A stretch of DNA of 13,208 nt from JAGVPT01 sp035505655 (GCA_035505655.1 DATJQP010000127.1:1-13208), one strand, 5' to 3'. Counted from the stretch's first letter, positions 1 through 7,656 are shown. Made by a program: numbers and translations. The notes: a model not told the origin generated them from the sequence alone.

Positions 1-1
1 T

Positions 2-2314
2 TCGTTGGCACCGACAACTGTTCCCACGACCGGGTTCAACCCTCTCACTTTTTCCCTTCCCTCCGGATTTCTCTTGAACAGGACCGATACACTCTCCGGC
101 AAGCGCATCGTCCTCATGAATCAATATGATTCCACGGGGAGCTTTTACAAGCTCAAGGCATTTACCTATGCAGGAGGAGGCTTTGTCCCGATCGATTCGA
201 CCGCCCGGGGTTGGGTACCCCGGGATCTCCGGCATGGATTCGGAGACGCCAGACTGACGTCGCTCGTTCAGGATCAGGGGGTGACCGAGATTCTCAGCTC
301 GAATACCGTGGGGAGTTCGCTCTTCAGCACGATCTCCCTTGCGGAGTCAACCGATGTCTGGGCAAGCCAATTGTATGATTTCGACGGAGATGGCAAGCTC
401 GACCTTATCGCACGAAGCAGCACGCAATACCTTATCTATCAGAACATGGGGGAGAATCGTTTCAACCTGGTCGCACGTCTCGATGACCCGACACCGCCAC
501 TGCCGGGGGACGCTGCAAATCAGTTCGGTCCTCCGCGGTGTCTCGTCGGCGACTTTTCGAGGACGGGAAATGCTGAAGTGATCTTCGCCGACTACGATGG
601 CGACGTCGTTGTGTACCGGCAAGCGGACAAACAAACCGCGCCTTTCCAATTCCAGCTCATCTGGACCGATACGACAAGCCTGTATGAAACGAGTGACTTC
701 CTTGCCGCCGGAGATTTCGAAGGGAACGGTAACCTCGACTTCGCGGTGGCTGGTCATTCAAACCTCGACCTCAATGTTGACCGCGAGTATGATCCCCCCA
801 CATGGGATATAAGGATCTTCTCGAGGCGTCCGACCGACTCGGCGAACACATTCTCCAAGATCTGGGATCAGACGGTTTTTGGTGTCAAAACGGGTTTATC
901 CTATGACAACGGCCTCTCGACCGGGAGAGTTCTTGGCGCTGCGCGGGACCAGCTGTTTCTTTCTCTGAATCCGTATCTTTATCTGGTGGATTACAATTCT
1001 TCATCGCGCACTTTTCAACCGGTCTGGATGCACTCCGCGAGGTCGAACGCCGTCCTTTCGTATGATTTTGCAGGAGATGGGGTCAGTCAGTTCGGGTTCA
1101 ATACTGGCTCTGCGGTGGAGTTCTTTGAATCTGCTGCCGCATCGACACGACCGCAGACCCCCTGGAATATCACCGCAGTCCCTCTCACGGCACATTCCGT
1201 TCGGGTACAGTGGAGCTCTGCCTCGCCCTCAGGGCTTCATCGGGTCTACCGGGACACGGTGTCACCGCCGAAGAGTCTACTCGGCAATACGGTCGGAACG
1301 AGCTTTGCCGATACCACTGCTGCGGCCGGTAGGCCGTACTGGTACAGCGTTTCACTTGTCGGGTCGTCCGAGAGCCTACCCTCCGCCCCGGTGATGACCA
1401 TCGCACATGCGCCGTCGTCGATCGATTCCGCCGCCGAACAATCGATCACTCAGGTCTCGATCGTATCGAGGTGGCCGATTGACCAATCGAGGCTGCAGGA
1501 CGCCGTCATTCTCCTTGACGATTCAGCAAAGGCTTCTTCCATCGCACCTCAATCGCCTGCGAAGCTTCTCCTCACTTTCGGGATGCCGATCTCTCCAGGC
1601 CCTCACTTCCTGCACGTACGGAACCTGGTCGATCTCTACGGCCTCGAAGCGGACACCAGCCAGCGATTCCAGTTTACGGCCGCTTTGCGTCAGCAGCCGA
1701 CCTTCTACCTCCGCCAGGCCTCGTTCGCCTCTCCGAGTGTTCTTTCGCTGGAATTCAGCGATACGATCGGAACTTCCGGTTACGATGTTTCGAATTACCG
1801 ATTCTCGAACGCGGTGAGAGTCTTCGCGCTGAAGAATGTGCAACGGGACACGACCTCTCCGACGCGCCTGCTCCTCGTGTTGCAAGACTACGAGCACCTG
1901 GCCCCGGTCGGTTTTCGGATGGAGCTCGCGGCGAGTGAAAAGATAGAGAGTTCAAAAGGGCAACTTCTGAACGACGGAAAAGGGGAGGTGGTGTCGCTGG
2001 CCTTTGAGGTTGACAATCTCGACCAGCTTATGGTTTTCCCCGATCCTGTCCGGTACTCTGTCTCGGACATCAACCGAAGTCATGTCACCTTCGCGAATGT
2101 TCCGCAATACTGCAGGATTGACATTTTCAGTGTGAACGGTGTGAAGGTGACCACCCTGCTTGGGAGTACTCCCGCCGCCGGCATCCAATGGGATCTCAAT
2201 GATTCGCACGGGAGGCCGGTGGGATCAGGAGTCTACATTTACTTCGCCACACAGCTTGATCAGAACAACAATGAAGTCCGGACGAAGAAGGGGAAACTTG
2301 CGATCATACGGTAG
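2..2314 (+). CDS. Secreted FG-GAP/VCBS-repeat and fibronectin-III protein with a type IX secretion-like C-terminal domain (5' truncated)
   Basis: The frame is open to the left edge, so the real start and signal peptide lie outside the window; the TTG at 5 is only the first possible start codon. Residue numbers here count from that TTG. FG-GAP/VCBS-like calcium-binding segments appear near residues 124-136 (DFDGDGKLDLIA), 182-204, 235-251 (GDFEGNGNLDFAVAG) and about 355 (DFAGDG), as in integrin-like beta-propellers. A fibronectin type III domain follows at about 384-467 (N-terminal ITAVPLTAHSVRVQW, then PYWYSVSLV). The last ~90 residues (from FPDPVRYS, about 678) have the FPNP-type start, an IDIFSVNG strand, WDLNDSHGRPVGSGVYIY and a closing KKGKLAIIR. 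This is the layout of Por secretion/FlgD-like C-terminal sorting domains. I infer an extracellular or surface-anchored protein exported through the outer membrane by the type IX system; its ligand or enzymatic role cannot be told from this part. It stops 3 nt before pgsA, in the same frame. Confidence 0.85.
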   Translation, partial: SLAPTTVPTTGFNPLTFSLPSGFLLNRTDTLSGKRIVLMNQYDSTGSFYKLKAFTYAGGGFVPIDSTARGWVPRDLRHGFGDARLTSLVQDQGVTEILSSNTVGSSLFSTISLAESTDVWASQLYDFDGDGKLDLIARSSTQYLIYQNMGENRFNLVARLDDPTPPLPGDAANQFGPPRCLVGDFSRTGNAEVIFADYDGDVVVYRQADKQTAPFQFQLIWTDTTSLYETSDFLAAGDFEGNGNLDFAVAGHSNLDLNVDREYDPPTWDIRIFSRRPTDSANTFSKIWDQTVFGVKTGLSYDNGLSTGRVLGAARDQLFLSLNPYLYLVDYNSSSRTFQPVWMHSARSNAVLSYDFAGDGVSQFGFNTGSAVEFFESAAASTRPQTPWNITAVPLTAHSVRVQWSSASPSGLHRVYRDTVSPPKSLLGNTVGTSFADTTAAAGRPYWYSVSLVGSSESLPSAPVMTIAHAPSSIDSAAEQSITQVSIVSRWPIDQSRLQDAVILLDDSAKASSIAPQSPAKLLLTFGMPISPGPHFLHVRNLVDLYGLEADTSQRFQFTAALRQQPTFYLRQASFASPSVLSLEFSDTIGTSGYDVSNYRFSNAVRVFALKNVQRDTTSPTRLLLVLQDYEHLAPVGFRMELAASEKIESSKGQLLNDGKGEVVSLAFEVDNLDQLMVFPDPVRYSVSDINRSHVTFANVPQYCRIDIFSVNGVKVTTLLGSTPAAGIQWDLNDSHGRPVGSGVYIYFATQLDQNNNEVRTKKGKLAIIR
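204..224 (+). repeat. GC-rich perfect inverted repeat inside the secreted-protein gene
   Basis: CCCGGGGT (204-211) and ACCCCGGG (217-224) are perfectly complementary 8-nt arms around a 5-nt loop. They lie within the coding sequence for RGWVPRD, so the repeat may be chance, but the mRNA could form a very stable hairpin. No T-tract follows. Confidence 0.5.
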
Positions 2315-2317
2315 GCC

Positions 2318-2881
2318 GTGAGACAAAGGATCTGGACAATTTCGAACTTCCTGAGCCTCAGCAGGATTCTGCTGATGGCCCCGGTTGTCTTTCTTTTTCT
2401 TGCGCAATCTCCCCATCATCGCGAGTTCTCCGTCCTCTTGGTTCTTCTGGCTGTCACGACAGACGCGCTTGACGGCTACTTTGCAAGACTGTTTCACCAG
2501 GAATCGGAGGTCGGCAGGATCATCGATCCCCTGGCCGACAAAATCGATGTCGGAATCATTGTTGTATTGCTCGTCATTTTTGGTGATATTCCCTTGTGGT
2601 TCGCCCTCCTTGTGCTCATTCGGGATATTGCCATATTCGCCGGCGGTGTGTACATCAAACGTCGCAAGGGAATAGTTCTTCCTTCAATCATGGCGGGCAA
2701 GTTTGCCGTCTCTTTTGTCGCGCTCACTCTCACATTTGCAATGCTACGGTACAGAATGTTTGATCTTGCCGAGGAGATATCGCTCATCGTGAGCACCGCG
2801 CTTCTTGTCGTTTCTTTCGGGCTCTATGTCCGTCGATTTGTCTCGGTGCTCTCTTCTTCCAATGGAGGTCCGAAAGGATGA
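2318..2881 (+). CDS. pgsA: CDP-diacylglycerol-glycerol-3-phosphate 3-phosphatidyltransferase family protein (PgsA)
   Basis: A 187-residue integral membrane enzyme of the CDP-alcohol phosphatidyltransferase family. The family signature D-x2-DG-x2-AR-x8-G-x3-D-x3-D is complete: D49, D52, G53, A56, R57, G66, D70, D74. These aspartates bind the metal ions used to transfer the phosphatidyl group from CDP-diacylglycerol to an alcohol. The N-terminus (WTISNFLSLSRILL) matches the ipNxLTlxRi pattern typical of PgsA, which makes phosphatidylglycerol phosphate in the inner membrane. Several hydrophobic segments follow, for example around 12-30, 78-98 and 145-170. The length is normal for PgsA. The GTG start is fixed because an in-frame TAG (stop of the preceding gene) lies one codon upstream. 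No strong Shine-Dalgarno sequence is visible, so translation may be coupled to the upstream gene. The stop overlaps the ftsY start as ATGA. A relative using another alcohol acceptor cannot be fully excluded. Confidence 0.88.
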   Translation: MRQRIWTISNFLSLSRILLMAPVVFLFLAQSPHHREFSVLLVLLAVTTDALDGYFARLFHQESEVGRIIDPLADKIDVGIIVVLLVIFGDIPLWFALLVLIRDIAIFAGGVYIKRRKGIVLPSIMAGKFAVSFVALTLTFAMLRYRMFDLAEEISLIVSTALLVVSFGLYVRRFVSVLSSSNGGPKG

Positions 2882-3861
2882 GCCTTCTTGGTCGATTCAG
2901 CATCTCGAGACTCCGTGACGGCCTGGCGAAAACAAGAGAGGCCGTAGCCACGAAAATCAGCCGGCTGGTGTTCGCGAAGGGAGTGGTCGATGACGATTTC
3001 CTTGGGCAGCTTGAAGAGATCCTTCTTAGCGCGGATGTGGGAATGGAGACGACTCAAAAGATCCTCGATGAGCTGAAGGAGAGGAGCAGAGAAAAGAAGT
3101 ACGAAAACCGGGCCGAACTCGATCGGTTGGTTCGGGAGAGCGTCGAGCATGTTTTCGATCCTATCTCCTCCGTTGAGGATCCTTTCGCCCTTCCCGGCGA
3201 CGCGCGGCCGTACGTGATCATGATCGTGGGTGTCAATGGAGTAGGAAAGACGACGACGATCGGCAAGCTGGCGCACAATTATAAGGGTGCGGGAAAGTCT
3301 GTACTCATCGGTGCAGCCGATACTTTTCGTGCGGCTGCGAATGAGCAACTTGAAGTGTGGGCCGGGCGCGCCGGCGTTGGGATTATCCAACAGGCCCATG
3401 GGTCAGATCCGGCCGCAGTCGCATTCGACACGGTTCGTGCGGCGCAGACTCGTGGCGCTGAGGTTGTCATCATCGACACGGCGGGGCGGCTCCATACTAA
3501 GGTCAACCTGATGGAGGAGCTCAAGAAGATCAAGCGGGTGATTCAGAAGAGCCTCCCGCACGCGCCGAACGAGGTTCTCCTTGTTCTTGACGCAACGACT
3601 GGCCAGAACGCCATCCAGCAGGCCCGGCAGTTCGACGCGGCGGTGGGGCTGACCGGTCTTGTCTTGACGAAGCTTGATGGAACGGCGAAGGGGGGAATTA
3701 TTCTGGCCATCAGCCGGGGACTGAGGATTCCGGTCCGGTTCATAGGAGTCGGCGAACAGATCGACGATCTCCAACCGTTCGATGCTCACAGCTTCGTCAA
3801 CGCGCTCTTCAATGGCGGGGCGGAGGGGAGCGGGACACCCGCCGCCGGAAGTTCGAACTGA
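2878..3861 (+). CDS. ftsY: Signal recognition particle receptor FtsY
   Basis: SRP-family GTPase of 327 residues that docks ribosome-SRP complexes at the inner membrane for cotranslational insertion. The N domain (about 1-100) includes LEEILLSADVGMETTQKIL. The G domain has the P-loop GVNGVGKTTTIGKLA from residue 118, the DTFRAAANEQLEVW motif from 148, DTAGRLHTKVNLMEEL from 200, and TKLDGTAKGG from 264 (guanine-specificity TKxD), with a closing GVGEQIDDLQPFDA. FRAAA, in place of the FRPAA-type variants of SRP54, and the absence of a methionine-rich M domain separate it from Ffh. It lacks a long acidic A domain, as in many non-proteobacterial FtsY proteins. The ATG overlaps the pgsA stop by 4 nt, implying translational coupling. 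The TGA stop is directly followed, in the same frame, by the mutL coding sequence. Confidence 0.96.
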   Translation: MSLLGRFSISRLRDGLAKTREAVATKISRLVFAKGVVDDDFLGQLEEILLSADVGMETTQKILDELKERSREKKYENRAELDRLVRESVEHVFDPISSVEDPFALPGDARPYVIMIVGVNGVGKTTTIGKLAHNYKGAGKSVLIGAADTFRAAANEQLEVWAGRAGVGIIQQAHGSDPAAVAFDTVRAAQTRGAEVVIIDTAGRLHTKVNLMEELKKIKRVIQKSLPHAPNEVLLVLDATTGQNAIQQARQFDAAVGLTGLVLTKLDGTAKGGIILAISRGLRIPVRFIGVGEQIDDLQPFDAHSFVNALFNGGAEGSGTPAAGSSN

Positions 3862-3873
3862 CAACTATTTTCC

Positions 3874-5736
3874 ATTACTGAGGACGACACGAACTCGACG
3901 CCAAATACGACGATTGCGATACTCCCCGAACAGCTCGCGAACAAGATCGCAGCCGGAGAAGTTGTGCAACGCCCCGATTCCGTCGTCAAAGAGCTTCTTG
4001 AAAACTCAATCGACGCCGGAGCAACTTCAGTCTCCGTGATTATCAAAGAGGGGGGCAAGACGCTTATCGAGGTTGCGGACAACGGCCGAGGAATGAGCGA
4101 GGACGACTCGATCCTGGCCTTCGCCAGACACGCAACATCGAAGATCAGTTCATATGACGACATAGAGAATATCCGCACCCTCGGCTTCCGCGGAGAAGCG
4201 CTTGCCTCCATCGCCGCCGTGGCCCACGTGGAGCTGCGGTCGCGCCGCCCGGAGGACGAGGTCGCCTCATGCATCCGCATTGATGGTGGAGTTGTCAAGG
4301 AACGGACGAAGGCGGGCGACCAGCCCGGCACGTCGATCTTCGTCAGGGATCTGTTTTACAATACACCGGCGAGGCGCAATTTCCTGAAGGGGAACAATGC
4401 CGAGTTTCGCCATATCTACGACGTCATCCAGCGGGTTGCACTTTCCCATCCCGAACTTGCCGTGAAGTTCATCAGCGATGGGGAGGAGTTGCTGAACCTC
4501 AAGCCGGGCCCGATCGAAGAGCGTTTGAAAGGCCTCTATGGGGAGAGGCATTTCGAGACCCTCATCCGCGTCGGAGAGAATTCCGAGTTGGTGAGCATCT
4601 CCGGTTTTGTGGGAAAGCCGGAGTTCGCGCGGAAATCGCGGATCGACCAGTATCTTTTTCTTAACAAACGGCCTATCGCCAACAGAGCGATCAACCATGC
4701 AATCTTCTCGGCGTACGAACATGCCATAGAGAAGGGAAATTTCCCTTTCTACCTGATTTCACTCGAAATCGACCCTCGGAGAGTCGACGTGAACGTCCAT
4801 CCATCCAAAATGGAGGTGAAGTTCGCCGATGAACAGGGAATTTATCGGCACGTACTGGCCGCAGTACGAAATGCCCTGGGGACCGGCTTCAATCTCCCTT
4901 CCCTTGAAATGGAAGAGAGAGGTGGCAATTCGCGATTCACCGCACTCCGGCATGCTCCGCTTCCGAGACTTGGTACCGGTTGGGCGAACGCAAGAACGGG
5001 CTCTGGGGCGTTTGTCCCCGAACCCACACGAGGCGAAACATCCTTTTCTCCGGATGAGTCGTCTCTGGACCGGCTCTTCTCGGGAGTCCCGTCGGCACTT
5101 CCGCCGCTTGCCACACCGCGTGGAAGTCTATCGAGTCAGCAGGAGCTAAATTCCGAAACAATTGATGCACACGGCATTTGGCAGCTTCACAATAAGTACA
5201 TTCTTGTTGAGATTGATTCGGGTCTCATGATTATAGATCAGCACGTCGCGCACGAACGTGTCCTGTATGAACGGGCCCTCGCAAGCCTGAATCAGGCTGT
5301 TCCCTCTTCGCAGCAGCTCCTCTTCCCTCACACATTTCAATTACAGGCCGGCGACTTTGCTCTGGCGAAGGAACTTCTTCCACATCTTATCGGGTTAGGA
5401 TTTGCACTGAAGGTCTTTGGAAAGAATACGCTTGTGCTGGAAGGCGTTGCGGCAGACGTTAAGCCCGGGAAGGAAGGGAGAATCGTTCAGGATATCTTGG
5501 ATGAATTCAAGAACAATCAGCTTCGGGTGAAACTCGACGCACGAGACAATGTGGCCAAGTCCTATTCCTGCAAGGCCGCAGTCAAAGCCGGTGATAAACT
5601 TGCGGAAGCTGAGATGAGAGGGCTCATCGACAGCCTCTTCCGGACCTCGATGCCCTACGTCTGTCCGCACGGCAGACCGATCGTTGTAAAGATCTCTCTT
5701 GGGGAACTCGACAGAAGGTTCATGCGGACATCTTGA
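3874..5736 (+). CDS. mutL: DNA mismatch repair endonuclease MutL (start codon uncertain; possible ATT start)
   Basis: MutL couples mismatch recognition by MutS to strand incision. Numbered from the ATT at 3874 (620 residues), the GHKL ATPase domain shows LANKIAAGEVV (about 21-31), ELLENSIDAGAT (40-51), DNGRGM (69-74), HATSKI, GFRGEA (from 104) and GTSIFVRDLFYNTPARR (from 152). The C-terminal dimerisation/endonuclease domain begins near HGIWQLHNKYILVEID and carries DQHVAHERVLYE (455-466, the DQHA-x2-E-x4-E metal site with Val for Ala), SCKAAVKAGDKL and CPHGRP (597-602). It therefore looks like a nicking MutL, not the E. coli type that relies on MutH. The start is a problem. The first canonical start in frame is GTG 3964, but starting there deletes IAAGEVV, a conserved part of the ATPase fold. 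Between the ftsY stop (3859-3861) and that region there is no in-frame ATG, GTG, TTG or CTG. ATT 3874 or ATT 3913 are the possible non-canonical starts. Function is secure; the start is not. Confidence 0.93.
   Translation: MTEDDTNSTPNTTIAILPEQLANKIAAGEVVQRPDSVVKELLENSIDAGATSVSVIIKEGGKTLIEVADNGRGMSEDDSILAFARHATSKISSYDDIENIRTLGFRGEALASIAAVAHVELRSRRPEDEVASCIRIDGGVVKERTKAGDQPGTSIFVRDLFYNTPARRNFLKGNNAEFRHIYDVIQRVALSHPELAVKFISDGEELLNLKPGPIEERLKGLYGERHFETLIRVGENSELVSISGFVGKPEFARKSRIDQYLFLNKRPIANRAINHAIFSAYEHAIEKGNFPFYLISLEIDPRRVDVNVHPSKMEVKFADEQGIYRHVLAAVRNALGTGFNLPSLEMEERGGNSRFTALRHAPLPRLGTGWANARTGSGAFVPEPTRGETSFSPDESSLDRLFSGVPSALPPLATPRGSLSSQQELNSETIDAHGIWQLHNKYILVEIDSGLMIIDQHVAHERVLYERALASLNQAVPSSQQLLFPHTFQLQAGDFALAKELLPHLIGLGFALKVFGKNTLVLEGVAADVKPGKEGRIVQDILDEFKNNQLRVKLDARDNVAKSYSCKAAVKAGDKLAEAEMRGLIDSLFRTSMPYVCPHGRPIVVKISLGELDRRFMRTS
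4732..4747 (+). repeat. 16-bp perfect palindrome inside mutL
   Basis: AAGGGAAATTTCCCTT is self-complementary over 16 bp. It lies within codons for EKGNFPF in the ATPase/transducer part of MutL. It may be a chance product of the codons; no function is implied. Confidence 0.4.
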
Positions 5737-5834
5737 GAATACGTTATCTAATCTTCCATAGGATAAATTCACAAAAAGAGTTATAAAGTTTATCGTAGAA
5801 TCAGTCCAGGCCTAAAAGCGAAGGGAAGAAGCGA
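5737..5834 (+). promoter_or_regulatory. AT-rich leader upstream of the acyl-CoA mutase gene; possible promoter region
   Basis: This 98-nt gap is clearly richer in A and T than the genes on both sides (for example the stretch around 5741-5801) and separates two functionally unrelated genes, so a promoter is plausible. TAGAAT at 5796-5801 could serve as a -10 box, but I find no convincing -35 element at the right distance. No strong terminator hairpin for mutL is visible. AAGGGAAG at 5821-5828 is a good ribosome binding site 6 nt before the mutase ATG. Confidence 0.3.
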
Positions 5835-7502
5835 ATGGAAGGTGCAAGGAACGGGGAGAGCAGGCGTGCCAGGCAGGAGTGGGAGGCAGCGGCCCGAGTG
5901 TCTGGGCTTAAAAGGAATGCAGACTTCACGACGGTGAGCGGCTTCCCGGTCGACCCGCTCTACTCGGAGGATGATCTTCAAAACCTGGATTTTGTCAGGG
6001 ATGTGGGATACCCGGGAGCATTCCCTTATACGCGCGGAATTCATCCGACGATGTATCGTGGGAAGCTCTGGACGATGCGGCAGTTCGCCGGCTTCGGCAC
6101 ACCCGAGGATACCAATGGCCGGTTCAAATATCTCCTCGAACACGGCCAGACGGGCTTATCGACCGCCTTTGATCTTCCTACTCTGATGGGAAGAGACTCA
6201 GACGACCCGCTTTCCGAGGGAGAAGTCGGTATTTGCGGGGTCTCGGTCAGTTCTCTAGCGGACATGGAGATTCTCTTCAAAGGTATTCCGCTCGACAAGG
6301 TTTCGACCTCGATGACGATCAATGCTCCGGCCGCCATGCTGCTTGCATTCTATATTGTCGTCGCTGAGAAGGAGGGAGTGAATCCGGCGTCTCTCAGGGG
6401 GACGGTTCAGGCGGATATCCTCAAAGAGTATATCGCTCAGAAGGAGTGGATTTTTCCTCCCGTTCCTTCAATGAAGATTATCACCGACATGTTCACGTAC
6501 TGCGCAAAAGAGCTTCCGCAGTTCAATCCTATCTCCGTCAGCGGCTACCACATACGTGAGGCCGGCTCAACCGCAGTGCAGGAGCTGGCGTTCACTCTTG
6601 CCGATGGCTTTGCGTACGTCGAGGCGGGATTGCGAGCGGGTCTGGACATCGATGAGTTCGCCCCTCGTCTCTCGTTCTTTTTCAATTCGCATATCGACTT
6701 CTTCGAAGAGATCGCAAAGTTCCGTGCGGCACGAAGGATCTGGGCCAGGAGGATGAAGACCAGGTACGGGGCGAAGGATCCCCGGTCCATGATGCTCCGG
6801 TTCCATACCCAGACGGCCGGGTGCTCCCTAACCGCGCAGCAGCCGGAGAACAATATCGTGCGGACGGCGTTGGAAGCTCTGGCCGGCGTCCTTGGCGGGA
6901 CACAATCCCTGCATACGAATTCCATGGACGAGACCCTCGCGCTTCCTTCGGACAAGGCGGTGAAGATTGCGCTAAGGACCCAGCAAATTCTTGCTTATGA
7001 GACCGGAGTCGCCAACACCATCGATCCTCTCGCGGGGAGCTATTTTGTCGAGTCCTTGACGAGCAGGATGGAAGAAGAGGCGGAACGGTATTTTGAGAGA
7101 ATCGACTCTCTGGGGGGCGTCATCGCCGCGATCGAACAAGGGTTCTTCCAGCGGGAGATTGCCGAATCCGCATACCGGTATCAGACCGATGTCGATCGGA
7201 ACCGGAAGACAATCGTCGGAGTCAACGAATATGCGGACGAAGCGGAAGACCTGGAGATTCCGATTCTCACGATATCTCCCGAAGTTGAAATCAAACAGAA
7301 AAAGCGGCTGGCTCAACTCCGGAACGAACGAGACGCCGCACGTGTCGGGGAAGCGCTGGAGGGGATTCATGGAGCGGCTTCCGATGGTTCCAACCTTATG
7401 CCGTCTCTTCTCAAAGCGACGCGTGCTTATGTCACCCTGGGTGAAATGTGCCAGACCCTTGCGGAGCATTTCGGCGTCTACGAGGAACCGGCGGTATTCT
7501 AG
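5835..7502 (+). CDS. B12-dependent acyl-CoA mutase large subunit (isobutyryl-CoA mutase-like specificity residues)
   Basis: This is the 555-residue substrate-binding (TIM-barrel) subunit of the methylmalonyl-CoA mutase family, which rearranges carbon skeletons of acyl-CoAs by radical chemistry with adenosylcobalamin. Family landmarks include YPGAFPYTRGIHPTMYRG (CoA/substrate entrance), TMRQFAGFGTPEDTN, GQTGLSTAFDLPT, GTVQADILKEY, SGYHIREAG with Y238 and H239, and LHTNSMDETLALP. The protein ends after the barrel: no B12-binding DxHxxG domain is present, so a separate small subunit is required. Aligning by motif to Propionibacterium methylmalonyl-CoA mutase, its Tyr89 corresponds to F84 and its Arg207 to Q202. 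Phe and Gln at these sites are the isobutyryl-CoA mutase (IcmA) pattern, while Tyr/Arg bind the carboxylate of methylmalonyl-CoA. The position equivalent to the Asp of 2-hydroxyisobutyryl-CoA mutase is Ala, arguing against that activity. An automatic label of methylmalonyl-CoA mutase would probably be wrong on substrate. The start is supported by a good ribosome binding site at 5821-5828. Confidence 0.9.
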   Translation: MEGARNGESRRARQEWEAAARVSGLKRNADFTTVSGFPVDPLYSEDDLQNLDFVRDVGYPGAFPYTRGIHPTMYRGKLWTMRQFAGFGTPEDTNGRFKYLLEHGQTGLSTAFDLPTLMGRDSDDPLSEGEVGICGVSVSSLADMEILFKGIPLDKVSTSMTINAPAAMLLAFYIVVAEKEGVNPASLRGTVQADILKEYIAQKEWIFPPVPSMKIITDMFTYCAKELPQFNPISVSGYHIREAGSTAVQELAFTLADGFAYVEAGLRAGLDIDEFAPRLSFFFNSHIDFFEEIAKFRAARRIWARRMKTRYGAKDPRSMMLRFHTQTAGCSLTAQQPENNIVRTALEALAGVLGGTQSLHTNSMDETLALPSDKAVKIALRTQQILAYETGVANTIDPLAGSYFVESLTSRMEEEAERYFERIDSLGGVIAAIEQGFFQREIAESAYRYQTDVDRNRKTIVGVNEYADEAEDLEIPILTISPEVEIKQKKRLAQLRNERDAARVGEALEGIHGAASDGSNLMPSLLKATRAYVTLGEMCQTLAEHFGVYEEPAVF

Positions 7503-7563
7503 TGCCGCTTCTCCAAAGCGATCTTGTCTCCACATACAGACAGGGCAGGTCCATACTGCACTC

Positions 7564-7591
7564 TTGATATTTTCGGGCACAATATTATTTT
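7564..7591 (+). promoter_or_regulatory. Weak promoter candidate upstream of the UbiA-family gene
   Basis: In the 154-nt gap after the mutase gene, TTGATA (7564-7569) is followed after 16 nt by TATTTT (7586-7591), with a closer TATTAT at 7583-7588 (13-nt spacer). The gap holds no other recognisable feature and is AT-rich only here. This is suggestive, but the -10 match is poor at the proper spacing. Confidence 0.25.
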
Positions 7592-7656
7592 TTGGAAGCG
7601 TTGGTGGGATTTGAAGGGAGGAGCCCCGCGACATTCAAAGGAGCGCGCAGATCCTC

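Noticed and set aside
5..7. TTG as true start of the first gene
   Set aside because: No signal peptide follows and the frame is open to the window edge; a secreted protein of this type should begin further upstream.
3786..4331. Minus-strand open frame across the ftsY-mutL junction
   Set aside because: Ser/Arg-rich shadow translation without homology signs; both + strand genes are certain.
3964..5736. MutL starting at the GTG at 3964
   Set aside because: The in-frame codons just upstream encode LPEQLANKIAAGEV, a conserved MutL segment; the shorter start would truncate the ATPase fold.
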